64,000 nt of DNA from Burkholderiaceae bacterium (GCA_947448415.1 CANFMT010000007.1:32616-96615), one strand, 5' to 3'; shown: positions 9,829-25,210, numbered from the stretch's first letter. Made by a program: numbers and translations. Notes: a model not told the origin generated them from the letters alone.

Positions 9829-11916
9829 TCAAGCCTTTAAAAATTCAGCACGTGCTCCAAGCCAGCGCTCTAAATGTCGCTCAACAATATCTGCATGCTC
9901 ACTAAGCAAACGATCGGCTGCCCGTTGAGCCAATTCAATCAACCAAGCATCGCGCTGCAAATCAACAAAGCGCAACATGGCATCGCCCGACTGCTTGGCA
10001 CCCAATAACTCACCAGGGCCACGTAGCGATAAATCACGCTCGGCAATCACAAATCCATCCGAGGTCTCTCGTAAGGTTTGTAAGCGCTCTTTAGCAGCCA
10101 TCGAAAGCGGTTCGGCATACATCAAAATACAAACTGAATCTGCAGAGCCTCTACCTACACGTCCTCGCAGCTGATGAATCTGGGCATATCCAAAACGCTC
10201 TGCATGCTCTATGACCATCAATGCTGCATTTGGTACGTCCACCCCAACCTCAATCACCGTAGTGGCAACCAAGAGCTGAATCTCGTTTGCCTTGAAGGCA
10301 GCCATGACAGCCGCCTTTTCTTCAGCCTTTAACCTACCATGTACTAAGCCCACCTTGAAATCTGGTAGCGCTTGCGTCAACTGCTCAAAACTTTCTACCG
10401 CCGTTTGTAGCTGAAGCGCATCTGACTCCTCAATCAGCGGACATACCCAATATGCTTGCAAACCTTTAGATAGCCAACTTTGCAAGCCACTAATAACTTC
10501 GTCCCGACGACTAGCTTTAACCACTTTCGTGGAAATCGGTTTACGGCCAGGGGGTAATTCATCAATGACCGAAACATCCAAGTCGGCATAATAAGTCATC
10601 GCCAAAGTACGAGGAATTGGAGTAGCAGACATCATGAGCTGATGACAGTAAAACAATTCTGAGCCAACACGCTGCTGAATCTCTAAACGCTGCCTGACTC
10701 CAAAGCGATGTTGCTCATCAATCACCGCCAAACCTAACTTAGCAAAACTGACACTCTCCTGAATCAAAGCGTGTGTACCCACAATCAACTGAGCTTGTCC
10801 ACTCTCAATGACTTCTTGGGCTAATCTTTTTTCCTTGGCTTTTAAACTACCAGATAACCAAGCAATTTGAACTCCCAAAGGCTCGAACCACTCTTTCATT
10901 TTTAGATAATGTTGTTCAGCCAAAATTTCGGTAGGCGCCATAATAGCCGCTTGGTAGCCATGGTCCATTACCCTTGCTGCAGCTAAGGCTGCTACCACAG
11001 TCTTACCACTCCCTACATCCCCCTGTAGCAAGCGATTCATCGGAAAAGATTTGGAGAGGTCCTTGCTAATTTCTGACCAGACGCGCTCTTGCGCACCAGT
11101 TAATTTAAAAGGAAGCACTTTGAATAAGCCCGCTTCAAAACCTTTCTTCTCTTTGCTAGCAGTGCTCACTCCTTTGTCCTTTGTAAAGCTTGGAGCATGT
11201 CGCTCGCGACGAATCGCATGAGCTCGCTTTAAAGATATTTGTTGCGCCAGTAACTCTTCAAATTGCACCCTACGCCATGCGGGATGCGTACGCTCCAATA
11301 ATGACTGTGTATTGGCATCGGCTGGAGGTTGATGCAAATAGGTGATTGCCGCTTGTAAGTTGGGCCAATCGTTACTCAGCAATAACTCGGCCATCAGTTT
11401 TTTAGGCAAGAACTCCGCCAGACTATCTTGCAGACTTGGGTCCCGCAAAGCTTGCGTTACCGCTTTACGAATAATGGTTTGCGAAACACCGACACTCGCC
11501 GGATAGACTGGGGTTAAGCTAGTAGGTAATGTAGCATCTGGAGCAACAGCCCGAACAGTAGGGTGAACCATTTCTGGACCCTGAAAGCCCGCGCGCACCT
11601 CGCCACGTACTCGAATATTAACTCCTACTGCCATCTGCTTTTGCTGACTTGGATAGAAATTGAGAAAACGCAGATTTAGGGTTTCGGTTTCGTCCTCAAT
11701 AGTGACGACCATCTGCCGTCTTGGGCGAAACAAGACCTGGTTACGAATGACTACCCCCTGGGTCTGAGCAGAATTAAATCTACCCTGGTGGATAGCTTCC
11801 TCAATAGTCAGTAGCTCGGTCTCATCCTCGTAACGGGATGGCAAATGCAAAGCAAGGGCCATAGGGCTGTCTAAACCCATCTTTTGGAGTGTGCTTGGCG
11901 CTTGTTTAGTAGTCAT
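9829..11916 (-). CDS. recG: ATP-dependent DNA helicase RecG
   Basis: RecG is a double-strand DNA translocase that remodels stalled replication forks and Holliday junctions. An N-terminal wedge/OB region (about residues 1-240) is followed by SF2 helicase motifs: [13 protein letters not shown] (Walker A, near residue 300), DEQHRFGV (DExH box), [11 protein letters not shown], and the motif VI region QLRGRVGRG. At 695 residues it is normal for the family. It is divergent from queA with 30 bp between the start codons, so promoters of both genes must overlap or extend into the coding regions. Confidence 0.95.
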   Translation of the reverse strand: MTTKQAPSTLQKMGLDSPMALALHLPSRYEDETELLTIEEAIHQGRFNSAQTQGVVIRNQVLFRPRRQMVVTIEDETETLNLRFLNFYPSQQKQMAVGVNIRVRGEVRAGFQGPEMVHPTVRAVAPDATLPTSLTPVYPASVGVSQTIIRKAVTQALRDPSLQDSLAEFLPKKLMAELLLSNDWPNLQAAITYLHQPPADANTQSLLERTHPAWRRVQFEELLAQQISLKRAHAIRRERHAPSFTKDKGVSTASKEKKGFEAGLFKVLPFKLTGAQERVWSEISKDLSKSFPMNRLLQGDVGSGKTVVAALAAARVMDHGYQAAIMAPTEILAEQHYLKMKEWFEPLGVQIAWLSGSLKAKEKRLAQEVIESGQAQLIVGTHALIQESVSFAKLGLAVIDEQHRFGVRQRLEIQQRVGSELFYCHQLMMSATPIPRTLAMTYYADLDVSVIDELPPGRKPISTKVVKASRRDEVISGLQSWLSKGLQAYWVCPLIEESDALQLQTAVESFEQLTQALPDFKVGLVHGRLKAEEKAAVMAAFKANEIQLLVATTVIEVGVDVPNAALMVIEHAERFGYAQIHQLRGRVGRGSADSVCILMYAEPLSMAAKERLQTLRETSDGFVIAERDLSLRGPGELLGAKQSGDAMLRFVDLQRDAWLIELAQRAADRLLSEHADIVERHLERWLGARAEFLKA

Positions 11917-11946
11917 CGTTAAAATCTAATACCTGATGGTAATGCT

Positions 11947-14147
<2,201 letters not shown>

Positions 14148-14280
14148 TAACCCTACAGGGGGCAAAACCCCCGCAAATCACCTCCAAAGCCCCACACAGT
14201 TTAGAATTGCGGGTTACGGCCTTGAGTTTAAAGGTCGAAAAATAATGCGGTTTTTAATTGGTATTTAACGGAGGTTTTGT

Positions 14281-14607
14281 ATGTGGATTAGTAACGCTTT
14301 TGCCCAAGCTCCTGCAGCGGGCGCTGACTCAGGTGGCTTAATGAGCTTCCTTCCATTAATTTTGATGTTTGCAGTTTTGTACTTCATCATGATTCGCCCA
14401 CAAATGAAGCGTCAAAAAGAAACTAAAGCAATGCTCGAGGCATTAGGCGTTGGTGATGAGGTAGTTACTGTTGGCGGCATTATGGGCAAAGTAACAGCGT
14501 TAAAAGACCAAGTGGTCACTGTGGAGATTTCTGCTGGTACTGAAGTGCAATTACAAAAAGGCGCTATCACTACAGTATTGCCAAAAGGCACATTGAAGTC
14601 TGCTTAA
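14281..14607 (+). CDS. yajC: Sec translocon accessory subunit YajC
   Basis: YajC is a small inner-membrane protein that joins SecDF in the holotranslocon. A single N-terminal membrane segment (LPLILMFAVLYFIMIRPQ, about residues 24-41) is followed by the cytosolic RPQMKRQKE and the GDEVVTVGGIMGKV segment typical of the family. The 108 residues are normal. A clear GGAGG lies four to nine bases ahead of the ATG. The position directly before secD-secF is conserved across proteobacteria. Confidence 0.95.
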   Translation: MWISNAFAQAPAAGADSGGLMSFLPLILMFAVLYFIMIRPQMKRQKETKAMLEALGVGDEVVTVGGIMGKVTALKDQVVTVEISAGTEVQLQKGAITTVLPKGTLKSA

Positions 14608-14645
14608 TGCATTTGCTTAATACGTCTTACTAAAAGTATCTCAAT

Positions 14646-16505
14646 ATGAATCGTTATCCTCTCTGGAAATATCTAGTCATCGCCGTTGCCTTGCTGATCG
14701 GCGGACTGTATTCATTACCCAATTTCTATGGTGAGGCCCCAGCGGTTCAAGTCTCGTCTGCCAAACCAACCATCAAGGTTGATTTGGCAACGCAGTCTCG
14801 CGTTGAGAAAATTCTGACTGAAGCTAACATCGATAACACTGGTATTTTCTTTGAAGTCACTGGCAATGTTGGCTCCATTAAGATTCGCTTTAATAACACC
14901 GATATTCAACTACGAGCTCGTGACCTCTTGCAGCAAAAGTTGAATGTTGACCAGAATGAACCCAATTACACCGTTGCTTTAAATCTGCTATCCAATACGC
15001 CAGGATGGTTAAATGCAATGAACGCACTACCAATGCCATTAGGTCTTGACTTACGTGGTGGCGTATATTTTCTTCTACAAGTTGATATGAAGGGTGCCGT
15101 TCAGAAGAAGGTCACTTCTCTTGCTACCGATATCCGAAGTCAATTGCGCGATAAGAATATTCGTCATCAAGGTATTGATCGTGGTACTGACTTCATCTCA
15201 ATCAATTTTGGCAGTACTGCTGATGCTGAAGCAGCGCGCACCTTACTGATGACAGCTCAGCCAGATTTGATTTGGCAAGTAAAGCCAACTGGCCTCTCTC
15301 CAAAAGTTGTTGGAGAATTTAAACCAACCGCATTAAAAGAAATTCAAGATAGCGCGGTTAAACAAAACATCATCACGCTCAATAAGCGCGTTAATGAATT
15401 GGCGGTAAAAGAACCCGTTATTCAACAACAAGGTGCTGAGCGTATTGTTGTGCAACTACCAGGCGTACAAGATACAGCACGTGCAAAAGACATCATCGGT
15501 CGTACAGCGACATTAGAGTCTCGCTTAGCCGACCCACTTGTTTCGACTATTAGCCTAGGTGAAACACCTCCCCCAGGCATGGACACCTTCCGCTTTGGTG
15601 AAAATCGCTTGGGTGTATTTAAAAAATCTGTAATCTTTAGTGGTGATCGCATTACCGATGCTAGTGCCGGCTTTGATCAAAACCAACGCCCAGCAGTCAA
15701 CATTTCCCTGGATTCTGCCGGCGGTCGGGTCATGCAAGAAGTTACTCGCGAAAATATTGGTAAGCCAATGGGCATGATTCTGTTTGAAAAAAGTAAAGGC
15801 GAAGTGCTGACTATCGCCACTATTCAAAGTGAATTTGGTTCTAAGTTCCAAATTACCGGCCAGCCAACTACCGAGAGTGCAAACGATCTAGCCCTTCTCT
15901 TGCGCGCAGGATCTTTAGCTGCACCAATGGAAATTATTGAAGAACGTACTATCGGACCAAGCCTGGGTGCAGAAAATATTGAGAAAGGCTTCAAGTCTCT
16001 CTTAATTGGCTTTACTGCAATCGCCATTTTCATGATGGCTTACTACTTATTATTTGGCTTCTTTTCTGTAATTGCCCTTGCCGTTAACTTACTACTGCTC
16101 ATCTCAGTACTATCCATGTTGCAGGCCACTCTTACCCTCCCAGGTATTGCTGCGATGGCCTTGGCTCTGGGTATGGCAATTGACTCAAACGTTTTGATCA
16201 ATGAGCGTATTCGTGAAGAGTTACGTAATGGTGCCGCTCCACAAACCGCAATTGCCGTTGGCTTTGATAAAGCCTGGGCAACGATTTTGGACTCTAACGT
16301 AACTACTTTGATTGCTGGTCTGGCATTGCTAGCGTTTGGATCGGGCCCTATCAAAGGCTTCGCGGTAGTTCACTGCTTAGGCATTCTGACTTCAATGTTC
16401 TCCGCCGTCTTCTTCTCACGTGGTCTTGTTAACCTTTGGTATGGCAGACATAAGAAGATTCAAAAACTCGCTATTGGCCAAGTTTGGCGCCCACAGGAGA
16501 AATAA
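14646..16505 (+). CDS. secD: Protein translocase subunit SecD
   Basis: SecD forms, with SecF, an RND-type membrane motor that uses the proton gradient to pull secreted proteins out of SecYEG. There is one N-terminal membrane helix, a large periplasmic P1 domain with LGLDLRGGVYFLLQVD, and five C-terminal helices beginning at LLIGFTAIAIFMMAYY and including ALGMAIDSNVLINERIREELRNG. The 619 residues are normal. It follows yajC after 38 bp and secF starts three bases after its stop, so the three genes form one unit. Confidence 0.96.
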   Translation: MNRYPLWKYLVIAVALLIGGLYSLPNFYGEAPAVQVSSAKPTIKVDLATQSRVEKILTEANIDNTGIFFEVTGNVGSIKIRFNNTDIQLRARDLLQQKLNVDQNEPNYTVALNLLSNTPGWLNAMNALPMPLGLDLRGGVYFLLQVDMKGAVQKKVTSLATDIRSQLRDKNIRHQGIDRGTDFISINFGSTADAEAARTLLMTAQPDLIWQVKPTGLSPKVVGEFKPTALKEIQDSAVKQNIITLNKRVNELAVKEPVIQQQGAERIVVQLPGVQDTARAKDIIGRTATLESRLADPLVSTISLGETPPPGMDTFRFGENRLGVFKKSVIFSGDRITDASAGFDQNQRPAVNISLDSAGGRVMQEVTRENIGKPMGMILFEKSKGEVLTIATIQSEFGSKFQITGQPTTESANDLALLLRAGSLAAPMEIIEERTIGPSLGAENIEKGFKSLLIGFTAIAIFMMAYYLLFGFFSVIALAVNLLLLISVLSMLQATLTLPGIAAMALALGMAIDSNVLINERIREELRNGAAPQTAIAVGFDKAWATILDSNVTTLIAGLALLAFGSGPIKGFAVVHCLGILTSMFSAVFFSRGLVNLWYGRHKKIQKLAIGQVWRPQEK

Positions 16506-16508
16506 GCC

Positions 16509-17483
16509 ATGGAATTTTTTCGGATCAAAAAAGATATTCCTTTCATGCGCCATGCATTGGTGCTTAATGGGATTTCTTTAATTACTTTTTTAGCGGCAGT
16601 TTTTTTCCTCTGGCACAACGGCCTGCACCTCTCCATTGAATTTACTGGTGGTACGGTGATGGAAGTGAGTTATTCCCAGACTGCGCCACTAGACTCTATT
16701 CGCGCCAAGGTTGAAAAGCTCGGCTATGCAGATACCCAGATTCAGAACTTTGGTAGCTCACGCGATGTGATGATTCGCTTGCCATTGCAAAAAGATGCAG
16801 AAGGCAAACTCATTTCCTCGGCCGATCAAAGCACTGCAGTAATGCAAGCACTGGATCCTGCAGTGACCGGTGTAAAGCTCCAGCGCGTAGAGTTTGTCGG
16901 CCCTCAGGTTGGACGCGAGTTAGCAATGGATGGATTAATGGCTTTGCTATTTGTGATCATCGGCATTGTGGTTTACCTCTCTTTCCGTTTTGAGTGGAAA
17001 TTTGCGGTTGCAGGCATCATCGCGAACTTGCATGACATTGTGATCATTTTGGGGTTCTTCGCTTTCTTCCAGTGGGAATTCTCCCTTTCTGTATTGGCTG
17101 CAGTCCTCGCCGTTCTCGGTTACTCGGTAAATGAGTCCGTGGTGATCTTTGACCGTATTCGTGAGAATTTCCGCAAATATCGCAAGATGAATACCCGCGA
17201 AATTATTGACAACGCTATTACAAGCACGATTAGCCGCACCGTAATTACACACGGTAGTACCGAGATGATGGTTTTGGCAATGTTGATTTTTGGTGGTCCA
17301 ACACTCTTTTACTTCGCCTTAGCTCTAACCATCGGTATTTTGTTTGGTATTTACTCTTCAGTTTTCGTTGCGGCAGCACTAGCTATGTGGCTTGGTGTTA
17401 CTCGCGAAGACCTAGTCAAGGGCGATAAAAAACCAGATGACAATGCTCGTAATGAAGATCCAAATTATGGGGCACGAGTTTAA
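16509..17483 (+). CDS. secF: Protein translocase subunit SecF
   Basis: SecF is the partner of SecD in the proton-driven export motor. It has one N-terminal helix, the periplasmic segment starting with HLSIEFTGGTVMEV, then five helices that include ILGYSVNESVVIFDRIREN-type sequence (here VLGYSVNESVVIFDRIR). The 324 residues are normal. It is the last gene of the queA-tgt-yajC-secD-secF run and is convergent with waaA, 21 bp away. Confidence 0.96.
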   Translation: MEFFRIKKDIPFMRHALVLNGISLITFLAAVFFLWHNGLHLSIEFTGGTVMEVSYSQTAPLDSIRAKVEKLGYADTQIQNFGSSRDVMIRLPLQKDAEGKLISSADQSTAVMQALDPAVTGVKLQRVEFVGPQVGRELAMDGLMALLFVIIGIVVYLSFRFEWKFAVAGIIANLHDIVIILGFFAFFQWEFSLSVLAAVLAVLGYSVNESVVIFDRIRENFRKYRKMNTREIIDNAITSTISRTVITHGSTEMMVLAMLIFGGPTLFYFALALTIGILFGIYSSVFVAAALAMWLGVTREDLVKGDKKPDDNARNEDPNYGARV

Positions 17484-17504
17484 CTAAAGATAGCTGAGGG
17501 TTTT

Positions 17505-17512
<8 letters not shown>
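17480..17512. terminator. Possible bidirectional terminator between secF and waaA
   Basis: TTAACTAAA and TTTAGTTAA form a 9-bp AT-rich stem that includes both stop codons, with a T-run on the plus strand just before the second arm. The stem is weak in GC, so this is only a plausible terminator. Confidence 0.4.
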
Positions 17513-20314
<2,802 letters not shown>

Positions 20315-20336
20315 TTAGGGTCGCTATACTAGCCCC

Positions 20337-20951
20337 ATGAAACTTATCGGATCCCTCACCAGCCCCTACGTACGTAAGGTACGCATTGTTTTCAACGAAA
20401 AAAAGGTAGATGTAGACCTCGAATTGGAGAATGTCTGGGCTGCAGACACTAAAATTAGCGCCTCCAACCCCCTTGGAAAGGTTCCCTGCCTCATTCCAGA
20501 CGATGGGGAGGCAATTTATGACTCTAGGGTTATCGCCGAATATGCTGATGCCTTGAGCCCGGTCAGCAAACTTATCCCCACAAATAACCGTGAGCGCGCT
20601 TCAGTCAAAACCTGGGAAGCGCTAGCTGATGGAATTATGGATGCAGGTATTTTGTCTCGCTTAGAGCTCACATGGCGTCCGGCCAGCGAGCAAAGTAAAG
20701 CCTGGGTTGATCGCCAAATGGGCAAGATTAATATTGCGCTTCGCCAAATGTCTGAGCAACTTGGAGGTAATGCGTGGTGTCATGGCAATCAAATTACGCT
20801 AGCTGATATTGCTGTAGGTTGCGCAATTGGATATTTATTATTTCGCTTTCCTGAAGTGAAATGGCAAACTCAATATCCAAACTTAGATCGCTTGTATCAA
20901 AAATTATTGCAACGGCCTTCGTTTATTGAAACTGAACCGCCTGCTGCTTAA
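20337..20951 (+). CDS. Glutathione S-transferase family protein
   Basis: The N-terminal thioredoxin-like domain starts MKLIGSLTSPYVRKVRIV and contains NPLGKVPCLIPDDGEAIYDSRVIAEY, the glutathione-binding cis-Pro and Asp-Ser motif. A helical C-terminal domain includes ITLADIAVGCAIGYL. At 204 residues it is typical of bacterial GSTs, close to E. coli YfcF/YibF-like proteins. The physiological substrate is unknown. A TATACT box ends six bases before the ATG and there is no Shine-Dalgarno sequence, suggesting a leaderless transcript. A strong terminator follows. Confidence 0.88.
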   Translation: MKLIGSLTSPYVRKVRIVFNEKKVDVDLELENVWAADTKISASNPLGKVPCLIPDDGEAIYDSRVIAEYADALSPVSKLIPTNNRERASVKTWEALADGIMDAGILSRLELTWRPASEQSKAWVDRQMGKINIALRQMSEQLGGNAWCHGNQITLADIAVGCAIGYLLFRFPEVKWQTQYPNLDRLYQKLLQRPSFIETEPPAA

Positions 20952-20968
20952 CTAAGCTCCACCTAATT

Positions 20969-21000
20969 AAAAAAGCCAATCAAAACTGATTGGCTTTTTT
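20969..21000. terminator. Bidirectional rho-independent terminator between gst and mnmA
   Basis: AAAAAGCCAATCA and TGATTGGCTTTTT form a 13-bp perfect stem around a five-base loop, with an A-run on one side and a T-run on the other. It serves the two convergent genes. Confidence 0.92.
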
Positions 21001-21021
21001 GTATCCGCTATGTTGTGAGTC

Positions 21022-22134
21022 TTAGGTGGAAATAATTCCGCCGCCCAAACAAATATCTCCATCATAGAGAACGGCAGATTGCCCGGGAGTAACTGCCCAC
21101 TGCGCATCTGGAAAACTTAATTCAAAATGTAATTCTTCATTGCCTACATTCAAAGTGCATGCAGAATCAGCCTGGCGATAGCGCGTTTTAGCTGAATATT
21201 TTCCGGGAGTTGGAGACGCTCCTGACACCCAACTTGCATCCATCGCAGTGAGCTTATTGGCCAATAGCCATGGGTGTTCATGGCCCTGTGCCACATATAA
21301 GGTATTACTAGCAATATCTTTACGGGCCACATACCAGGCATCACCATTGCCATCCTGACTACCACCCAAACCAATACCTTTACGCTGGCCCAAGGTAAAA
21401 AAAGCTAAACCCATATGCTCACCAACCGTCTTACCCTCTGGTGTTTTGATTGGGCCCGGAACACGCGGCAAGTAACGATTTAAAAATTCTCTAAAAGGGC
21501 GTTCGCCAATAAAACAGATTCCAGTAGAGTCTTTCTTTTTTGCATTGTGCAAACCAATCTGCTCAGCAATTTTTCTGACCTCAGTCTTTGGAATCTCTCC
21601 AAGTGGGAACATGACATTTGCTAATTGTTGTTGCGTTAAGCGATGCAAGAAATAGCTTTGATCTTTACTGGCATCCACTGCCTTTAATAATTGAACGGTT
21701 CCACCCTCATGGCGAACGCGAGCATAGTGGCCAGTAGCAATAGCATCCGCACCCAAACTCATAGCGTGATCTAAAAAGGCCTTGAACTTTATTTCGGCGT
21801 TACACAAGACATCGGGGTTTGGGGTTCGCCCTGCAGCATATTCACGCAAAAACTCAGCAAATACGCGCTCACGATATTCAGCAGCAAAATTGACCGCCTC
21901 AACATCAATTCCGATCATATCGGCCACTGAAACCACATCTAACCAATCCTGACGAACCGAACAGTACTCATCTTTATCGTCATCCTCCCAATTTTTCATA
22001 AAAAGGCCAATAACTTCAAAGCCTTGCTCCTTTAGCATCCACGCGGCAACCGACGAATCCACCCCTCCAGACATGCCAATAACGACTTTCTTGGGCCTGG
22101 AAGATGGGATTGAGGAAGAATTAGGTTGGATCAT
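21022..22134 (-). CDS. mnmA: tRNA-specific 2-thiouridylase MnmA
   Basis: MnmA thiolates uridine 34 of Lys, Glu and Gln tRNAs, activating the base with ATP and receiving sulfur through the Tus relay. The PP-loop [16 protein letters not shown], the catalytic cysteine in [12 protein letters not shown] and the second cysteine in [13 protein letters not shown] are all present, as is the [18 protein letters not shown] segment ([13 protein letters not shown]). The ORF track begins 36 residues earlier, in sequence that does not look like the family. I start at MIQPNSS, giving 370 residues, which is close to the E. coli length. No clear ribosome site is visible. Confidence 0.92.
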   Translation of the reverse strand: MIQPNSSSIPSSRPKKVVIGMSGGVDSSVAAWMLKEQGFEVIGLFMKNWEDDDKDEYCSVRQDWLDVVSVADMIGIDVEAVNFAAEYRERVFAEFLREYAAGRTPNPDVLCNAEIKFKAFLDHAMSLGADAIATGHYARVRHEGGTVQLLKAVDASKDQSYFLHRLTQQQLANVMFPLGEIPKTEVRKIAEQIGLHNAKKKDSTGICFIGERPFREFLNRYLPRVPGPIKTPEGKTVGEHMGLAFFTLGQRKGIGLGGSQDGNGDAWYVARKDIASNTLYVAQGHEHPWLLANKLTAMDASWVSGASPTPGKYSAKTRYRQADSACTLNVGNEELHFELSFPDAQWAVTPGQSAVLYDGDICLGGGIIST

Positions 22135-22245
22135 CAAAAAAATGCGAAAATGCTTACGGACAGATAAACCCCATTGTAGAAGCCTCAACCAGGCTTCGCA
22201 TGATTTTAGGCAAAACCATAGCCGGCAGACCTGGGGGCCCAATAA

Positions 22246-22282
22246 GTAGGTAAAACCTACCCTATTTATCTATAAAATAGAT
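22246..22282. promoter_or_regulatory. Two tandem palindromes in the pnt promoter region
   Basis: GTAGGT-AAA-ACCTAC (22246-22260) and ATCTAT-AAA-ATAGAT (22268-22282) are two perfect inverted repeats with six-base arms and the same AAA centre. Their centres lie 22 bp apart, about two helical turns. They sit 32-68 bp ahead of the pntAA start and next to AT-rich -10-like sequence, so they look like a double operator for a dimeric regulator. The regulator is not identifiable from this window. Confidence 0.45.
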
Positions 22283-22313
22283 TTCTTATAAATTTTGCTT
22301 TTGGAGACATGCC

Positions 22314-23444
22314 ATGCGCATAGGAGTGCCACTGGAAACAAGGCCCGGGGAAACTCGAGTAGCCGCCACACCAGAAACGGTTAAAAAATTAATTGGTCAA
22401 GGCCATACCGTCGTTATTCAAAAAGACGCCGGCGTAAAAGCCAGTCAACCTGATTCTGTATACGAAGCTGTAGGCGCTAGCATTGGCAGCGCTGCAGATG
22501 CATACGGTGCAGAGATTGTTCTTAAAGTGCGCGCGCCTGAAGCAGCTGAACTCAAACAGATTAAATCCGGCGCAGTGCTTCTAGGCATGCTTGATCCATT
22601 TGATAACGATATGATTGCAGCCATGGCTGCGCAAGGTGTTACGGCATTCTCTTTAGAGGCTGCACCACGTACAACACGCGCACAAAGCATGGACGTTTTA
22701 TCTTCCCAAGCAAACATTGCTGGCTATAAAGCAGTACTAGTTGCTGCAAATGAATATCAACGCTTCATGCCGATGCTGATGACTGCTGCAGGAACCGTTA
22801 AAGCTGCACGCATCCTGATCTTGGGTGCTGGTGTAGCTGGCCTGCAAGCGATTGCAACTGCAAAGCGTCTAGGCGCTGTGATTGAAGCATCTGATGTTCG
22901 TCCTGCAGCTAAAGAGCAAATTGAATCATTGGGTGCTAAATTTGTTGATGTTCCTTATGAAACTGATGAAGAGCGTGAAATTGCTCAAGGCGTTGGTGGC
23001 TATGCCCGTCCTATGCCTGAGGCCTGGATGAAGCGCCAAGCCGCGTTAGTTGCAGAGCGTGCCCAACAAGCTGACATTGTGATTACTACTGCATTGATTC
23101 CAGGACGTAAGCCTCCTGTGCTTTTACATAGCGATACTGTTGCCAATATGAAGCCAGGCTCAGTCGTGATCGACTTAGCTGCAGGCAAAGGTGATAACGG
23201 GTCAGGTAACTGTCCATTAACTCAAGCTGACAAAGTGATTGATGTAAACGGCGTGAAGATTGTTGGCTATACCAATTTAGCTAGTATGGTTGCAGCAGAT
23301 GCTTCTGCTCTCTACTCACGCAACTTACTTGATTTCATGAAACTCATTGTGGATAAAGATGCTAAGTTGGTTATCCCAAGTGACGATGACATCGTTACTG
23401 CTTGCTTAATGTGTCGTGATGGCCAAGCCATCCGCAAAAACTAA
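22314..23444 (+). CDS. pntAA: NAD(P) transhydrogenase subunit alpha part 1
   Basis: This is the NAD(H)-binding domain I of the proton-translocating transhydrogenase, which makes NADPH from NADH at the expense of the proton gradient. It begins RIGVPLETRPGETRVAATPE like alanine dehydrogenase relatives, and contains the Rossmann loop ILGAGVAGLQAIATAKRLGA and the RQAALVAERAQQADIVITTA segment. The 376 residues are the usual length when the alpha subunit is split into two genes. TTTTGGAGACATGCC gives a good GGAG ribosome site. It heads the operon pntAA-pntAB-pntB. Confidence 0.95.
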   Translation: MRIGVPLETRPGETRVAATPETVKKLIGQGHTVVIQKDAGVKASQPDSVYEAVGASIGSAADAYGAEIVLKVRAPEAAELKQIKSGAVLLGMLDPFDNDMIAAMAAQGVTAFSLEAAPRTTRAQSMDVLSSQANIAGYKAVLVAANEYQRFMPMLMTAAGTVKAARILILGAGVAGLQAIATAKRLGAVIEASDVRPAAKEQIESLGAKFVDVPYETDEEREIAQGVGGYARPMPEAWMKRQAALVAERAQQADIVITTALIPGRKPPVLLHSDTVANMKPGSVVIDLAAGKGDNGSGNCPLTQADKVIDVNGVKIVGYTNLASMVAADASALYSRNLLDFMKLIVDKDAKLVIPSDDDIVTACLMCRDGQAIRKN

Positions 23445-23468
23445 TAGTAAAAATACTAAGGAAACACT

Positions 23469-23807
23469 ATGGATCTCGCTGCCTTTCAAAGCATCCTCAC
23501 CGTTCAAAACATTACTGTGTTTGTATTGGCCATTTTTGTTGGCTATCACGTAGTTTGGAATGTAACCCCAGCATTACACACTCCCTTAATGGCGGTGACC
23601 AATGCCATCTCCGGCATCATCATCGTTGGAGCATTGCTTCAAACAGAAATAATCGGTGGTGATGAAATTACACTCACTAGCATTATTGGTGCGGTAGCCG
23701 TATTTCTCGCATCAATCAATATTTTTGGTGGCTTTATGGTCACCCGCCGCATGCTTGAAATGTTCAAGAAAAAAGCTTCTAAAGCTGATGCGGCTGGAAC
23801 CAAATAA
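23469..23807 (+). CDS. pntAB: NAD(P) transhydrogenase subunit alpha part 2
   Basis: This small membrane subunit is the separate C-terminal part of the alpha chain. Its 112 residues hold three to four hydrophobic helices, including [32 protein letters not shown] and [25 protein letters not shown], the last being the family's most conserved motif. It helps form the proton channel with pntB. It lies 24 bp after pntAA and 33 bp before pntB. Confidence 0.95.
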   Translation: MDLAAFQSILTVQNITVFVLAIFVGYHVVWNVTPALHTPLMAVTNAISGIIIVGALLQTEIIGGDEITLTSIIGAVAVFLASINIFGGFMVTRRMLEMFKKKASKADAAGTK

Positions 23808-23840
23808 ACCTAGAACAAGACCCATTTAGAGACCAAAACT

Positions 23841-25208
23841 ATGTCAAACATAACCGCTATTTCTTATCTCATTTCATCGGTGTTGTTCATCCTCGCTTTG
23901 CGTGGCTTATCTTCACCAACTACTTCACGCCAAGGCAATACCTTCGGCATGATTGGCATGCTGCTGGCCGTCATCACCACCTTCTTTATCCCTGATTTCA
24001 AACCAGTTATCTCTTTGATTGGCATTGCAATTGTGGGTGGCGCGATTATTGGAACCATTGCTGCAAAACGTGTGCAGATGACCAAGATGCCTGAGTTAGT
24101 TGCCTTGATGCACTCCTTTGTTGGTTTGTCGGCTGTGTTAATTGCAATTGCTGCGGTATTTAATCCGGCTCATGACCATACTGGCGCGCAGAAGATTGAA
24201 CTCTTTATTGGTGCGTTCATTGGCGCAATTACTTTTACTGCATCTGTCATTGCTTTTGGCAAGCTTTCAGGAAAAGTCAGCGGTAAGCCTGTGAGCTTTG
24301 CAGGACAACACTTACTTAACTTGATTCTGGCTGCTTCCATGATCGGTGCTGGTATTGCGTATTACATGGGTGATAGCCACGCAGCGTTCTTAGCAATGTG
24401 TGCCATTGCTTTGGTATTGGGTGTGACTTTAATCATTCCTATTGGCGGTGCTGATATGCCAGTGGTTGTATCAATGCTCAATAGCTACTCTGGCTGGGCT
24501 GCTGCCGGTATTGGCTTTACCCTGAACAATCCAGTATTGATCATTGCCGGTGCTTGCGTAGGCTCTTCTGGCGCCATTCTGTCTTACATTATGTGTAAAG
24601 CAATGAACCGCTCTATTCTGGCTGTACTGCTCGGCGGCTTTGGCGCAGAGGCTGCTGCAGGTGGTGGCGATGATGGTGGCCCTAAGAATTACAAAACTGG
24701 TTCGCCAGAAGATGCAGCCTTCTTGATGGAAAATGCTGACACAGTCATCATTGTCCCTGGTTATGGTTTAGCAGTTGCTCGCGCTCAACATGCTTTGAAA
24801 GAGTTAACTGAAAAACTTACTCATCATGGTGTAACGGTTAAGTATGCGATTCACCCAGTAGCCGGTCGTATGCCTGGTCATATGAACGTACTCTTGGCTG
24901 AAGCTGAAGTTCCATACGATCAAGTATTTGAGATGGAAGATATCAATAGTGACTTTGGACAGGCTGACGTTGTATTGGTTCTCGGTGCCAATGACGTTGT
25001 TAATCCTGCAGCAAGAACTCCAGGTAGCCCAATTTTTGGTATGCCTATCTTGGAGGCCTTTAAAGCTAAAACCATCATCGTTAATAAGCGCTCGATGGCA
25101 GCTGGCTATGCCGGCCTAGATAACGAACTCTTCTACATGGATAAAACCATGATGGTCTTCGGTGATGCGAAGAAAGTGGTTGAAGAGATGGTTAAAGCTG
25201 TTGAATAA
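23841..25208 (+). CDS. pntB: NAD(P) transhydrogenase subunit beta
   Basis: PntB holds most of the membrane helices of the proton channel (residues about 1-260) and the soluble NADP(H)-binding domain III. Domain III shows VIIVPGYGLAVARAQHAL, AIHPVAGRMPGHMNVLLAEA and VNKRSMAAGYAGLDNELF. The 455 residues are full length. Its last 59 bases form the left attachment site of the integrative element. A second copy of the same bases lies 8.2 kb downstream, so integration left the reading frame intact but removed the natural 3' flank and terminator from the gene. Confidence 0.96.
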   Translation: MSNITAISYLISSVLFILALRGLSSPTTSRQGNTFGMIGMLLAVITTFFIPDFKPVISLIGIAIVGGAIIGTIAAKRVQMTKMPELVALMHSFVGLSAVLIAIAAVFNPAHDHTGAQKIELFIGAFIGAITFTASVIAFGKLSGKVSGKPVSFAGQHLLNLILAASMIGAGIAYYMGDSHAAFLAMCAIALVLGVTLIIPIGGADMPVVVSMLNSYSGWAAAGIGFTLNNPVLIIAGACVGSSGAILSYIMCKAMNRSILAVLLGGFGAEAAAGGGDDGGPKNYKTGSPEDAAFLMENADTVIIVPGYGLAVARAQHALKELTEKLTHHGVTVKYAIHPVAGRMPGHMNVLLAEAEVPYDQVFEMEDINSDFGQADVVLVLGANDVVNPAARTPGSPIFGMPILEAFKAKTIIVNKRSMAAGYAGLDNELFYMDKTMMVFGDAKKVVEEMVKAVE

Positions 25209-25210
25209 GC
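25150..25210. repeat. attL: left 61-bp direct repeat within the pntB 3' end
   Basis: These 61 bases, from TGATGGTCTTCGG to GAATAAGC, recur without any mismatch at 33395-33455. They cover the last 19 or so codons of pntB, its TAA and two bases beyond. The integrase gene starts 157 bp later, reading away from pntB, as is usual for elements inserted at gene 3' ends. The crossover must lie inside this block, but its exact place cannot be read from one genome. Confidence 0.93.

Noticed and set aside
14158-14172. GGGGG-CAAAA-CCCCC hairpin after tgt as a terminator
   Set aside because: There is no T-run after the stem and the downstream yajC-secDF genes normally share the transcript.
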